Shown piece after piece: positions 42,830 through 52,111 of a stretch of DNA of 64,000 bases. Origin of the DNA: an uncultured Hyphomonas sp. (GTDB lineage Bacteria; Pseudomonadota; Alphaproteobacteria; Caulobacterales; Hyphomonadaceae); contig NZ_OY787457.1 in assembly GCF_963678875.1 (NCBI RefSeq), positions 744,001-808,000 of the forward strand, given 5' to 3'. The notes beneath the pieces are model-generated. The model was not told the DNA's origin and made no database searches. It worked only from the letters and a program-made list of their open reading frames with translations. The translations under genes were made by a program, and so were the position numbers. Positions within the stretch are counted from its first letter, which is position 1. Every line of letters starts with the position of its first letter.

Positions 42830-43558
42830 ATGGGCTTGCTGGATCTTTGGCGCCGCTACAATTCCATGCCGGAAGAGGACAAGGGATTCTACCGGCGGAA
42901 ATTGCTTGATGCCAAACTGCACGGGCGCTCCGCCTTCGCGCAGTATGGCGAGGACGTGAACGTCATGGAGATGCTGCGAACGCTGGGGCGCAAGCAGATC
43001 ACCTATGTCGATATCGGGGCAAATGACCCGGTCCTGCACTCGAACACCTACCTGTTCTATCGTGACGGCTCGTCCGGCCTGCTGGTCGACGCCAATCCCG
43101 ACATCTGCAAGCGCATCCGCGCCAAGCGGCCACGCGATGTCGTGGAGAATGTCGGCGTGGCTGCGAAATCGGGGCCGCCGCTGACCCTGAACGTCATGGA
43201 TCTGGACGGGCTTTCCTCCTTGTCATCCGACTGGAGCGACCGGCTTGAGGCCGAGGGGCTGGCCAAGAAGGTGAAGTCGTTCGAGGTCCAGGTCGTCGGG
43301 ATCAACGAGATCCTCGAGAAGTTCGGGAAGACGGATATAGATTTCGCGTCGGTCGATGTGGAAGGCCTCGATTTTGAGGTCATATCGGCCTGGGATTTCG
43401 GCCGCTTCCGGCCGTTCATTTTCTGTATTGAAACGGGAATCGTTTCGGCTGGGAAGCTGGTTCGGGACTCCAGGTTTCATGAACTGATGAAAGCGCGCGG
43501 CTACTCACCTCTTTTCGAGACGTATTCGAACACAATTTTCATCGACGATCAGGCTTGA
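42830..43558 (+). CDS. FkbM-family methyltransferase (242 aa)
   Basis: The domain begins QYGEDVNVMEMLRTLG, with the SAM site ITYVDIGANDPVLHSNTYLF and the acidic SGLLVDANPD. A later motif reads DFASVDVEGLDFEVISAWD. FkbM-type enzymes methylate hydroxyls of sugars or lipids. AGGAGAG lies just upstream of the ATG, two bases after the GtrA stop, so it is the last gene of the coupled set. The wide 339-base gap that follows suggests the transcript ends here. Confidence 0.88.
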   Translation: MGLLDLWRRYNSMPEEDKGFYRRKLLDAKLHGRSAFAQYGEDVNVMEMLRTLGRKQITYVDIGANDPVLHSNTYLFYRDGSSGLLVDANPDICKRIRAKRPRDVVENVGVAAKSGPPLTLNVMDLDGLSSLSSDWSDRLEAEGLAKKVKSFEVQVVGINEILEKFGKTDIDFASVDVEGLDFEVISAWDFGRFRPFIFCIETGIVSAGKLVRDSRFHELMKARGYSPLFETYSNTIFIDDQA

Positions 43559-43897
43559 GGCCCGTCAGTTACCTAGTCTTGATTATCGTTCCGTGATGCG
43601 CGCGTCTGATTGGCCGTGACTTCTGTGAAATACACACACCACCCTGTTATATAAAAAGAAAATAGTGCTCTACTTGCGCGGCAAGGTGGATTCGTCTTGC
43701 GCGACAAGGTGGATTAGATCCACAGGTTTTCGGCGCAGAACGCAGAAGAAATTTTTGGTGGAGCTGCCGGAAACGGTCGAGTAGAAAAGGGTTCGAAGAA
43801 GGTGGATTCGGGGGGCGTGGTTCGCTTGCGCCCCTATTGGAATTCGACTACTACCCAGCCTTGCTTGGGGGGTGGAAACAAGCTCGAATGGTAGGCC
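43559..43897. other. AT-richer intergenic region upstream of wzm
   Basis: No gene is supported. The region has an AT-rich stretch (TTATATAAAAAGAAAATAG at 43647-43665), two 20-base direct repeats with a third partial copy, and is less GC-rich than its surroundings. It should contain the promoter of the exporter genes. Confidence 0.75.
43673..43810. repeat. Two 20-base direct repeats and a partial third copy
   Basis: CTTGCGCGGCAAGGTGGATT (43673-43692) and CTTGCGCGACAAGGTGGATT (43696-43715) differ at one base with a 23-base period. A third piece, AAGGTGGATTCG, is exact at 43799-43810 and matches the end of copy 1. They lie 90-225 bases upstream of the wzm start, where a regulator could bind. 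Confidence 0.7.
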
Positions 43898-44728
43898 ATG
43901 CAACATGCTGCGGCACTCAATAAGCGGTCCGGGGGCAACATTGTCAGCGTCTGCTGGAACAACCGCGCCTTAATCGGCCGACTGGCCCGGCGCGAGATCG
44001 AAGGACGCTATCGCGGATCGATGTTCGGGCTCCTGTGGGCCGTGTTCACGCCGATCCTGATGGTGTGCACCTACGCTTTCGTGTTCACTTATATTTTCCG
44101 GCCGCGCTGGGAAGTGCAGGAGGGCGTGGAGGCGAACTTCGTTCTTCTGCTCTATTCCGGCTTCCTGATTTACGGTGTGTTCGCCGAGACAGTCGGGCGG
44201 GCGCCCGGCCTGATCATGGAAAATGTCAGCTATGTGAAAAAGGTGGTGTTTCCGCTGGAGATCCTGCCGGTGGTGACGCTCATGAGCGCCCTGATCAATC
44301 TGTGCATCGGCACGGTGATCCTGCTGATACTCTATACGGTCATGTACGGTTTGCCGGGGCCGCTCGCGCTGCTGCTGCCATTCACGATCCTGCCGGTGGT
44401 GCTGTTTTCTGTCGGCCTGTCGTGGATCCTTTCGGCGTTGGGGGTCTATCTGCGTGACCTTGGCCATGTCGTGATGGTGCTGGTCCAGATGCTCATGTTC
44501 CTGAGCCCGATCTTCTTCCCCATCACCGCTATACCGGAGCAGGTTCGTCCCATCCTGAAAGCAAGCCCGCTGACACCGGCACTGGAAGCCTCGAAGGACG
44601 TGCTGTTCTGGCGCACGATGCCGGACCTGATTCCGTTCGGCATTGCGGTGGCCGTGTCTGCGATCATCGCTGTCATCGGGTTTGAAGTGTTCAAATGGCT
44701 GCGGTCGGGATTTGCCGATGTCGTCTGA
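43898..44728 (+). CDS. wzm: Polysaccharide ABC exporter, membrane subunit
   Basis: A 276-residue ABC-2-type permease (Wzm/KpsM group) with six hydrophobic helices and the N-terminal cytosolic segment LIGRLARREIEGRYRGSMFG that begins the family. It forms the channel that carries a lipid-linked polysaccharide across the inner membrane. The ATPase gene starts 11 bases before its stop, so the two are translated together. No strong ribosome-binding site is seen ahead of the ATG at 43898, but no alternative fits better. Confidence 0.92.
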   Translation: MQHAAALNKRSGGNIVSVCWNNRALIGRLARREIEGRYRGSMFGLLWAVFTPILMVCTYAFVFTYIFRPRWEVQEGVEANFVLLLYSGFLIYGVFAETVGRAPGLIMENVSYVKKVVFPLEILPVVTLMSALINLCIGTVILLILYTVMYGLPGPLALLLPFTILPVVLFSVGLSWILSALGVYLRDLGHVVMVLVQMLMFLSPIFFPITAIPEQVRPILKASPLTPALEASKDVLFWRTMPDLIPFGIAVAVSAIIAVIGFEVFKWLRSGFADVV

Positions 44729-46046
44729 AATCGCAATCTCCGCGCAAGGCGTGGGGAAAAAGTACAATATCTTCCGCAAGCCGGAAGATCGCCTGAAGCA
44801 GATGCTCTCCTTCGGGCAGCGCAAATACTATGCAGAGTATTGGGCGTTGCAGAACGTAAGCTTCGAAGTGAAGCGCGGCGAGACAATTGGCATCCTCGGC
44901 CGCAACGGGGCGGGCAAGTCGACCCTGCTGCAGATGATCTGCGGCATTCTCACGCCGACGACGGGCAGTGTGCAGGTGAACGGCCGGGTGGCGGCCTTGC
45001 TGGAACTCGGCGCCGGCTTCAATCCGGAGTTCACCGGACGCGAGAACGTGTTCCTCTCTGCGACGATCCTCGGCCTGGACCGGTCTCAGGTGGCAGAGCG
45101 TTTCGAGGCGATTGCGGAGTTTGCCGGGATCGGCGACTTCATGGAACAGCCGGTGAAGCTCTACTCCAGCGGCATGTATGCCCGTCTCGCCTTTGCCGTG
45201 GCGGCGCATGTCGATGCCGACATCCTGGTGATCGACGAAATCCTGGCTGTGGGCGATGCGGCCTTCACCCAGAAATGCATGCGGTTCATCAACAAGTTCA
45301 AGGAGCATGGCTCCATCCTGTTTGTGTCGCACGACACCTCGTCCATCACCAATCTGTGTGACCGGGCCATCTGGATCGACAAGGGTGAGATGCGGGCCGA
45401 AGGCTCCGCCAAGGACATCGCGTTCTCCTACATCGCCTCGCTGTATGGCGACGGGGAGGGCGACGGCTTCCAGATCGGCGGCGCGCGCAAGGCCGATGTA
45501 ACGCAGGGCCGCAAGGTTGAGGACCCGCGACGCGAACTGCTCGACAATTCGACGATGCGCAACGAGATCGAAGTGTTCGATTTCGACCCTGAAAGTCCCT
45601 GGTTCGGGAACCGGGGAGCGACCATCCAGAACGCACGCCTGCTCAGCACCGATGGGCACGAGCTGCCGGTGGTGGTCGGCGGCGACGAGATTGTCCTTGA
45701 AGTGACCGCCGAGGCGCATGTCGATCTCGACCGCCCGATCCTTGGCTTCTACATCAAGGACAAGTTGGGGCAGAACCTGTTCGGGGACAACACGTTCCTC
45801 ACCTATGCCAGCGCACCCGTGCCGGCCCGGGCGGGTGCGTTGCTCACCGCCCATTTCAGATTTCAGATGCCCTATCTTCCGGCGGGGGATTATTCTGTAA
45901 ACGTCGCCATCGCCAATGGCACCCAGAGCACTCATGTCCAGCATCACTGGATGGACGATGCGCGATTCTTCCGGGTCGCAGCGTCCCATTTCACGAAGGG
46001 GATTGTCGGAATTCCCATGCTGGACATTGAGCTGTCGGTGGCCTGA
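44718..46046 (+). CDS. wzt: Polysaccharide ABC exporter, ATPase subunit with glycan-binding domain
   Basis: A 442-residue protein. Residues 1-250 form the ATPase: Walker A GRNGAGKST near 62-70, signature LYSSGMYARLAFA, Walker B ADILVIDEILAVGD. Residues about 300-440 form a Wzt-type C-terminal beta domain (GNRGATIQNARLLSTDGHEL) that in O9a/O8 systems recognises a terminally capped glycan before export. A cap added by a methyltransferase fits the methyltransferase domain of the next gene. ATG at 44718 lies inside the end of wzm. Confidence 0.93.
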   Translation: MSSEIAISAQGVGKKYNIFRKPEDRLKQMLSFGQRKYYAEYWALQNVSFEVKRGETIGILGRNGAGKSTLLQMICGILTPTTGSVQVNGRVAALLELGAGFNPEFTGRENVFLSATILGLDRSQVAERFEAIAEFAGIGDFMEQPVKLYSSGMYARLAFAVAAHVDADILVIDEILAVGDAAFTQKCMRFINKFKEHGSILFVSHDTSSITNLCDRAIWIDKGEMRAEGSAKDIAFSYIASLYGDGEGDGFQIGGARKADVTQGRKVEDPRRELLDNSTMRNEIEVFDFDPESPWFGNRGATIQNARLLSTDGHELPVVVGGDEIVLEVTAEAHVDLDRPILGFYIKDKLGQNLFGDNTFLTYASAPVPARAGALLTAHFRFQMPYLPAGDYSVNVAIANGTQSTHVQHHWMDDARFFRVAASHFTKGIVGIPMLDIELSVA

Positions 46047-46063
46047 GGAAAAGGAATGTACGC

Positions 46064-49000
46064 ATGAAGAAAGATCAGTCGAAGAAACTGGCCTTTCCGG
46101 TCGCCGAAGTCCCGCTCGGCTTCACGGGCGAGCGATATACCACCCAGATGGGCGGCGAGGTCGAGCAGGAGCACCGGCATCGCTATCTGATGGCGCTGGC
46201 CTATTGCGAAGGCAAACGCGTGCTCGATATTGCAAGCGGCGAAGGCTATGGCTCTGCCATGCTCGCAACCGTTGCCGGCCATGTGACCGGCGTGGATATC
46301 GACGAGGATGCGATCCGGCACGCGCAGGACAATTACGGTCACGACAAGCTGGAATACATTCAGGGCAGTGCAACGGCCATTCCGATGGCGGACAATTCCG
46401 TTGATGTGCTTGTCAGCTTCGAGACGATCGAGCACTTCTACGGACATGATGCGTTCATTTCCGAGATCCGGCGGGTGCTGGTGCCGGGCGGGCTGGTCAT
46501 CATGTCTTCGCCCAACAAGGAAATCTATTCCACGACCCATGGGGCCCACAATGAATTCCACGTGTCCGAACTGACGCGGCAGGAGTTCTGGGACCTGTTG
46601 TCCGGCGCATTTGCGAACACGCGGTCGCTGCAGCAGAAGGCAACGGCATGTTCGGTCATCGTGCCGGACGAGGGGTGGACGGAAAATCAATTCGCGGCCT
46701 ACCGGCTGCTGGGCGGTGGTGAGTTCGAGCGGGAAGAGTCCACGCTTCCGCGCGGTGTCTATTCGATCATCTTCGCGTCCGACGGCGAGCTGCCGCCACT
46801 GGCGGAATGGGGCGTGCTCGAGGATGATGGGTTCATCGGGAAGCTCGCCGAAATCATCAAGCACAATGAAGGCGTGATCCAAAAGCAGGGCGAGATCGTC
46901 ACATATAATGAAGGCCTGATCCAAAAGCAGGGCGAGATCATCACATATAATGAGGGCCTGATCCATGATCTGGGAGAGGTCGTCAAATACAACGAGGGCC
47001 TGATCCATGACCTCGGAGAGGTCGTCAAATATAACGAGGGCCTGATCGAGGAGCGCGATACGGCCATTGCGAAACTCCGGGATGAACTGGCTGAAGCGAA
47101 CCTGTTCGCCGAGAGTGCAAAAGAGGCCCTCAAGGACAATGCCAGGGTCATCGCACAATCCCAGACAACGATCGGCGCCCAACAGATCCACATCTCCAAT
47201 GTGGAGCGGCAGCTGGTCCACAAGGAAAGCGTGCTGAAAGCGATCTATGGTTCGACGAGCTGGCGCGTTACGGCCCCCATCCGGGGTGTGCGCAAGGGCG
47301 TGCGTTTCGCGCTCCGGCAGGCCGGACGCTCGCCCAGCCTTCTGCGGCGCTCGGTCAACTATGTCCGCCGCCGCGGTGTCGTCGACGCTGCCAAGGCGCT
47401 GTTCATGCCCGGCAAGCTGAGATCGTGGTACCGGCTGACGCGTGACCCCTATTCGGCAAACGCAGGCGACGAGGCGGAAGCGGGGCCTGGAGCCTCGGCC
47501 AGTATCGTGACCGGTGACCGCAAGGATGTCTATTCCGCCGCCGTACCAGAGGCAGCCGGCGCGCTGTTGGCACCCAGAGTCGTCATTTCAGCCGAACTGT
47601 CGATTCCTCAGTGCAAGAAGTACCGGGTGCTGCAGAAGGTCCGCCATTTCGAGCACCTGGGCATTCCGGTGGAAGCCTATGACTGGTGGCGGAAGGATGA
47701 AGTTCTCAAGGCGCTCCAGACGGCAACCATCATCATCTTCTACCGCGTCCCCGGCTATCCGGAGCAGCTCGAAGTCATCGAGGAGGCCCGGCGTCTCGGC
47801 GTGACCACGATGTGGGAAGTCGATGATCTTATCTTCGATGAACCGGCCTATCTCACCAATTCCAATCTCGACAAGCTTGAGCCGGACCTGCGCAAATCCG
47901 TTCTGGATGGCGTGCCGGTGTATCGCGCTGCGTTGCAGGCGGTCGACTACGGCATCGCTTCCACCAGTACCATTGCGGACTATATGCGCGAGGCAGGCGT
48001 CAAGGATGCCTTTGTCGTGGAAAACTGCCTCGATTTCGAGACGCTGACCACGGCAGAGCGGATCCGGAACGAGTTCGGCAAGAAGCCGGACTCCGACACG
48101 GTCCGGATCATCTACGGCTCTGGCACCAAGACGCACGATATCGATTTCACGTTGGCGGCCCCGGGGCTGGCGCGGGTCATGGAAGCGAACCCGAATGTCG
48201 TACTGGAGATTATCGGCGAGTTGAACCTGCCAGATACGCTTGAGCCTTATTTCGACCGGGTGGTGCGTAAGCCGTTTTCGAACTTCCCGGACTACCTTGC
48301 CACCCTTGCACAGGCGGACATCAGCCTCGCGCCGCTTGAAATGACGCTGTTCAGCGACGCCAAGAGCAACATCAAGTATCTCGAAGCGTCCGTCCTCGGA
48401 CTGCCGTCGGTCTGCTCTGCGACCAAGACATTCCGGGAAGTGATCGAGAATGGCGTCACTGGCTACGCCGTTTCCACGGATGAGGAATGGGAAGCCGCGC
48501 TGACAGAGCTGGTCCGCGACAAGGACAAGCGCGAAGCCATGGGGCAGGCGGCGCTTGCCTCCGTCCTTGAAAACTATTCACCGCATCATATCGCAGAGGC
48601 CCAGGTCGCACCGATTGTCAGCCGGTTTGACGAACGTCAGGATGAACCGCTGAAGGTCCTGGTGGCGAACGTGTTCTACGCGCCGCGCAGTTTTGGCGGC
48701 GCAACCATTGTTGCCGAAGAGGTCGTCAGCAAAATGGCGGACGACCCGGACCTTGATTTCCTTGTCTTCACCTCGCTTGGGGAAGACACGCACCCCTACG
48801 CGCGCAAGCGCTATTTCGCGAAAGGCGTCGACTGCCTCGGCGTGAAAATCCCGGCGTTTACGGATCGCGCGATGGAGTATGAGAACCTCCAGATGCAGGA
48901 CGAATTCCGGCAAGTGCTGGAATCCTACCGGCCTGACATCGTGCACTTCCATTGCGTTCAGGAGATCAGCGCGTCGATCATGGATGCGTGCATCGAGTTG

Positions 49001-49945
49001 GGAATTCCCTACGTCATCACGCTTCATGACACGTGGTGGCTCTGCGAGCGCCACTTCATGGTGAAATCGGATAACAAGTATTGTTTCCAGGAACAGATCG
49101 ATCTGAATGTGTGCCGCACCTGCGTCGATAATTTCGGGTACACGGTACTTCGCCGGGCTGCCCTTAAAAAATACCTCGACAATGCGGCACTGCTTCTCGC
49201 CCCGAGTGAGTTTCTGAGGTCGCTGTATATTTCCAACGGAGTCGATCCGGAACGCATCAGGCTCAACAAGAATGGCGTCCGTGTTCCCGAAGCCCTGGTG
49301 CAGAAGACACCGCGCAAGGGCGGCAAGATCCGGTTTGCCTATGTTGGCGGAGACCACCCGGTCAAAGGGGTCAATCTCGTCAGCCGCGCTTTCAGTGAAC
49401 TGGAAGAAGATAGCAAAGCCGAGCTTCTGGTCGTGGACAATACGCTGAACCTTGGCTTTTCGTCCTTTGAGGGCCGAGGCGGGAATTTCCCCGGCTTCAC
49501 CACATTCGTGCCGGCCTACAATCAGGAAACAATCGACGAATTCTTCGCCGGCGTGGATGTCCTGGTGTTCCCGTCTCAGTGCAAGGAAGCTTTCGGACTG
49601 ACTGTCAGGGAGGCGCTTTCGCGGAATGTCTGGGTCATCTCCACGGATTCCGGCGGTGTCGTCGAGGACATCATGCACGGCGTCAATGGCACCATCATTC
49701 CGCTGACCGGCGATGGTGACCATGTGGCCCTGAGGGACGCAGTGCAGGCCATCCTCGATCATCCCGAAAAGCTGGAAAAATATGAGAACCCCCACCGGGA
49801 TCAGATCGTCACCTTCGGCGAACAGGCCGAAGAGCTGCGCGGCATCCTGAAGGAGGTTGCTGCCGATCATGCGCGGCCGGAGAGCGTCGCGGACGCCAGC
49901 GAGCACGGGCAGGCCACCGGGAAGGAACTTCACGCAGCCGAATAG
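46064..49945 (+). CDS. Methyltransferase-coiled coil-double glycosyltransferase (1293 aa)
   Basis: Four parts are visible. Residues 1-250: class I methyltransferase (VLDIASGEGYGSAML at 53-67; then DVLVSFETIEHF). Residues 261-330: five 14-residue repeats, then a coiled coil to about 390 ending in STSWRVTAPIRGVR. Residues about 500-850: a GT-B-like domain (ISAELSIPQCKKYRVLQKV; TMWEVDDLIFDE). Residues about 860-1270: a second GT4-like domain (NVFYAPRSFGGATIVAEEV; FPSQCKEAFGLTVREALS). The layout matches large chain-capping or chain-length proteins (WbdD/WbbB-like in principle): the methyltransferase would end the chain and the coil would set length. It lies 17 bases after wzt. The roles are inferred from domains. 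Confidence 0.85.
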   Translation: MKKDQSKKLAFPVAEVPLGFTGERYTTQMGGEVEQEHRHRYLMALAYCEGKRVLDIASGEGYGSAMLATVAGHVTGVDIDEDAIRHAQDNYGHDKLEYIQGSATAIPMADNSVDVLVSFETIEHFYGHDAFISEIRRVLVPGGLVIMSSPNKEIYSTTHGAHNEFHVSELTRQEFWDLLSGAFANTRSLQQKATACSVIVPDEGWTENQFAAYRLLGGGEFEREESTLPRGVYSIIFASDGELPPLAEWGVLEDDGFIGKLAEIIKHNEGVIQKQGEIVTYNEGLIQKQGEIITYNEGLIHDLGEVVKYNEGLIHDLGEVVKYNEGLIEERDTAIAKLRDELAEANLFAESAKEALKDNARVIAQSQTTIGAQQIHISNVERQLVHKESVLKAIYGSTSWRVTAPIRGVRKGVRFALRQAGRSPSLLRRSVNYVRRRGVVDAAKALFMPGKLRSWYRLTRDPYSANAGDEAEAGPGASASIVTGDRKDVYSAAVPEAAGALLAPRVVISAELSIPQCKKYRVLQKVRHFEHLGIPVEAYDWWRKDEVLKALQTATIIIFYRVPGYPEQLEVIEEARRLGVTTMWEVDDLIFDEPAYLTNSNLDKLEPDLRKSVLDGVPVYRAALQAVDYGIASTSTIADYMREAGVKDAFVVENCLDFETLTTAERIRNEFGKKPDSDTVRIIYGSGTKTHDIDFTLAAPGLARVMEANPNVVLEIIGELNLPDTLEPYFDRVVRKPFSNFPDYLATLAQADISLAPLEMTLFSDAKSNIKYLEASVLGLPSVCSATKTFREVIENGVTGYAVSTDEEWEAALTELVRDKDKREAMGQAALASVLENYSPHHIAEAQVAPIVSRFDERQDEPLKVLVANVFYAPRSFGGATIVAEEVVSKMADDPDLDFLVFTSLGEDTHPYARKRYFAKGVDCLGVKIPAFTDRAMEYENLQMQDEFRQVLESYRPDIVHFHCVQEISASIMDACIELGIPYVITLHDTWWLCERHFMVKSDNKYCFQEQIDLNVCRTCVDNFGYTVLRRAALKKYLDNAALLLAPSEFLRSLYISNGVDPERIRLNKNGVRVPEALVQKTPRKGGKIRFAYVGGDHPVKGVNLVSRAFSELEEDSKAELLVVDNTLNLGFSSFEGRGGNFPGFTTFVPAYNQETIDEFFAGVDVLVFPSQCKEAFGLTVREALSRNVWVISTDSGGVVEDIMHGVNGTIIPLTGDGDHVALRDAVQAILDHPEKLEKYENPHRDQIVTFGEQAEELRGILKEVAADHARPESVADASEHGQATGKELHAAE
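46844..47053 (+). repeat. Five tandem 42-base repeats inside the large gene
   Basis: Five in-frame units of 14 codons encode LAEIIKHNEGVIQK, QGEIVTYNEGLIQK, QGEIITYNEGLIHD, LGEVVKYNEGLIHD and LGEVVKYNEGLIEE. Two heptads per unit fit a coiled-coil rod. The DNA of neighbouring units is nearly identical, so copy number could change by slippage or recombination and alter rod length. Confidence 0.88.
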
Positions 49946-50105
49946 AGGGGGCCGCACGACCGGCGTGTCAGTCCGCCGGTACGGTGACAAGGCCTTGAAC
50001 AGCGTTGGCGAATGGGGTGAGAAAGATGCGGACCGTATCGCCCCCAGATTGCCGGGCGCACCTATCGAGCCCTGACGGGCAGACAGTATCTGGAGACGAG
50101 GGACG

Positions 50106-51176
50106 ATGACCCGAAAGAAAGTAATCGTGACCGGCGGGGCCGGGTTCATCGGATCTGCGCTGGCGCGTCATCTGGTGCTGGAAGAAGACGCCGAAGTCGT
50201 TGTCATCGACAAGATGACCTATGCGGCGAACCGGGCCAATATCGCGTCGGCCGAAGCAACCGGGCGGTGCCGCCTGATCGTTGAGGACATCTGCCACCAG
50301 CAGGCCATGACGGACATCGTCGCCCGTGAGAAGCCGCAGCAGATCCTGCACCTGGCCGCCGAGAGCCATGTCGACCGGTCGATTTCGGGGCCGCGCGACT
50401 TCGTCGAAACGAATGTCATCGGCACCTACGCCATGCTGGAGGCGGCGCGGGCTTACTGGGCTGGCCTCAAAGGAGCGGAGAAGGATGACTTCCGCTTCCT
50501 GCATGTCTCGACGGATGAGGTGTATGGATCGCTCGGGCCGGAAGGCCTGTTCCATGAGACAACACCTTATGACCCGTCTTCGCCCTATTCGGCCTCCAAG
50601 GCCGCGTCAGACCATCTCGCCAAGGCCTGGTTCCGCACCTATGGCCTGCCGGTGGTCGTGTCGAATTGCTCCAACAATTACGGGCCGTACCATTTCCCGG
50701 AAAAACTGATCCCGCTGGTCATCCTGAACGCCCTCGAAGGCAAGGAGCTGCCGGTCTATGGCGACGGCTCCAACATCCGCGACTGGCTCTATGTTGAAGA
50801 CCATGCCCGGGCCCTGTCGCTGATTGCGACGAAGGGCGAACTCGGCGAAACCTATAATGTCGGCGGGCGGAACGAGCGGACCAACCTGCAGGTGGTCGAA
50901 AAAATCTGCGATGAGCTGGACAAGCTGGTGCCGGGCGAGCGTCCGCGCCGCGAACTGATCCGCTTCGTCACAGACCGTCCCGGCCATGATCACCGCTACG
51001 CCATCGACGCCACCAAGCTGGAAACGGATCTTGGTTGGCGGGCGCAGGAGAATTTCGAGACCGGCCTCGCCAAGACCGTGCGCTGGTATCTCGACAATGC
51101 CGACTGGTGGACGCCGCTGCGCAAGACAGTCTACTCCGGCGAGCGCCTCGGCCTGTCCGAGCCGCAAAAGGCATAG
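50106..51176 (+). CDS. rfbB: dTDP-glucose 4,6-dehydratase
   Basis: A 356-residue extended short-chain dehydrogenase that makes the 4-keto-6-deoxy sugar of the dTDP-rhamnose path. Motifs are VTGGAGFIGSALARHL, LAAESHVDRSISGP, the catalytic STDEVYGS and YSASKAASDHLAKAW (Tyr-x3-Lys). GGGAC(G) lies ahead of the ATG at 50106. rfbD follows 29 bases later in the same direction. Confidence 0.97.
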   Translation: MTRKKVIVTGGAGFIGSALARHLVLEEDAEVVVIDKMTYAANRANIASAEATGRCRLIVEDICHQQAMTDIVAREKPQQILHLAAESHVDRSISGPRDFVETNVIGTYAMLEAARAYWAGLKGAEKDDFRFLHVSTDEVYGSLGPEGLFHETTPYDPSSPYSASKAASDHLAKAWFRTYGLPVVVSNCSNNYGPYHFPEKLIPLVILNALEGKELPVYGDGSNIRDWLYVEDHARALSLIATKGELGETYNVGGRNERTNLQVVEKICDELDKLVPGERPRRELIRFVTDRPGHDHRYAIDATKLETDLGWRAQENFETGLAKTVRWYLDNADWWTPLRKTVYSGERLGLSEPQKA

Positions 51177-51205
51177 GTCCGGATCTCCGAAACGGGAAAG
51201 CATAC

Positions 51206-52111
51206 ATGGCTGACAAGACGATACTCGTGGCTGGCGGGGCCGGACAGGTGGCGCGGGCATTGGCCGACGCGGTCTTGCCGGAAGGCCTTGAGGTCGTGGC
51301 GCGCGGGCGTCCGGATCTCGACATCCTGGACGCATCAGCCATCGCCCGGACCGTCGATGAGGTCCGCCCGGATTTCGTGGTCAATGCGGCAGCCTACACG
51401 GCCGTGGACCAGGCCGAGAGCGACGAGGCAGCAGCCTTCGCATTGAATACAGAGGCGCCGGGACACCTGGCCGCCGCAGCCGCGAAAGCAGGCATTCCGA
51501 TCATTCATCTTTCCACAGATTATGTCTTCGACGGCGGTAAGGATGCGCCTTATGTCGAAACCGATCCTGTGGCGCCGCTCGGGGTTTACGGGCGCTCGAA
51601 GCTTGCCGGCGAAGAGGCGGTTGCCAGCGCCAATGCCGATCACATCATCCTCCGCACGGCGTGGGTCTACAGCCCGGTCGGCAAGAATTTCGTGAAGACG
51701 ATGCTGCGCGTCGGCGCCGGGCGTGACGAACTGGGCGTTGTCGACGACCAGCGCGGCAATCCAACGGCTGCTGCCGACATTGCGGCGGGTATTGTGAAGA
51801 TTGCCACGCAGGTCCTGTCCGGCGCCGCACCGGTGAAAGCGGGCGTCTACCATATGACGTCAACCGGCGAGGCGACCTGGGCCGATTTCGCACATTACAT
51901 ATTCGAATGCAGCGCCGAATTGGGCGGCCCCGTCGCTGAGGTCAAACGCATTACATCTGCGGAATATCCGACACCTGTGCGCCGGCCTGCCAATTCACGT
52001 CTCAATTCGTCGAAACTTGCAGCAGCTTATGACGTGGAATTGCCGCATTGGCAGGCGAGTACGCGGGACTGTGTAGAACAACTGGTGATTACCGGGGAGT
52101 GGAATTCATGA
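51206..52111 (+). CDS. rfbD: dTDP-4-dehydrorhamnose reductase
   Basis: A 301-residue reductase for the last step to dTDP-L-rhamnose. The NADPH site reads ILVAGGAGQVARALADAV, with the family motifs VVNAAAYTAVDQAESD, LSTDYVFDGGKDAPY and GVYGRSKLAGEEAV. The ATG at 51206 is used because the reading frame upstream lies within rfbB; GGGAAAG is nearby. Its stop overlaps the rfbA start (ATGA). Confidence 0.96.
   Translation: MADKTILVAGGAGQVARALADAVLPEGLEVVARGRPDLDILDASAIARTVDEVRPDFVVNAAAYTAVDQAESDEAAAFALNTEAPGHLAAAAAKAGIPIIHLSTDYVFDGGKDAPYVETDPVAPLGVYGRSKLAGEEAVASANADHIILRTAWVYSPVGKNFVKTMLRVGAGRDELGVVDDQRGNPTAAADIAAGIVKIATQVLSGAAPVKAGVYHMTSTGEATWADFAHYIFECSAELGGPVAEVKRITSAEYPTPVRRPANSRLNSSKLAAAYDVELPHWQASTRDCVEQLVITGEWNS

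Noticed and set aside
43673..43810. CRISPR-like repeats
   Set aside because: Spacers are only three bases long, the third copy is partial and there are no cas genes.
46844..47053. Repeats as a non-coding element
   Set aside because: The units keep the reading frame, encode coiled-coil heptads and sit within a continuous 1293-codon gene.
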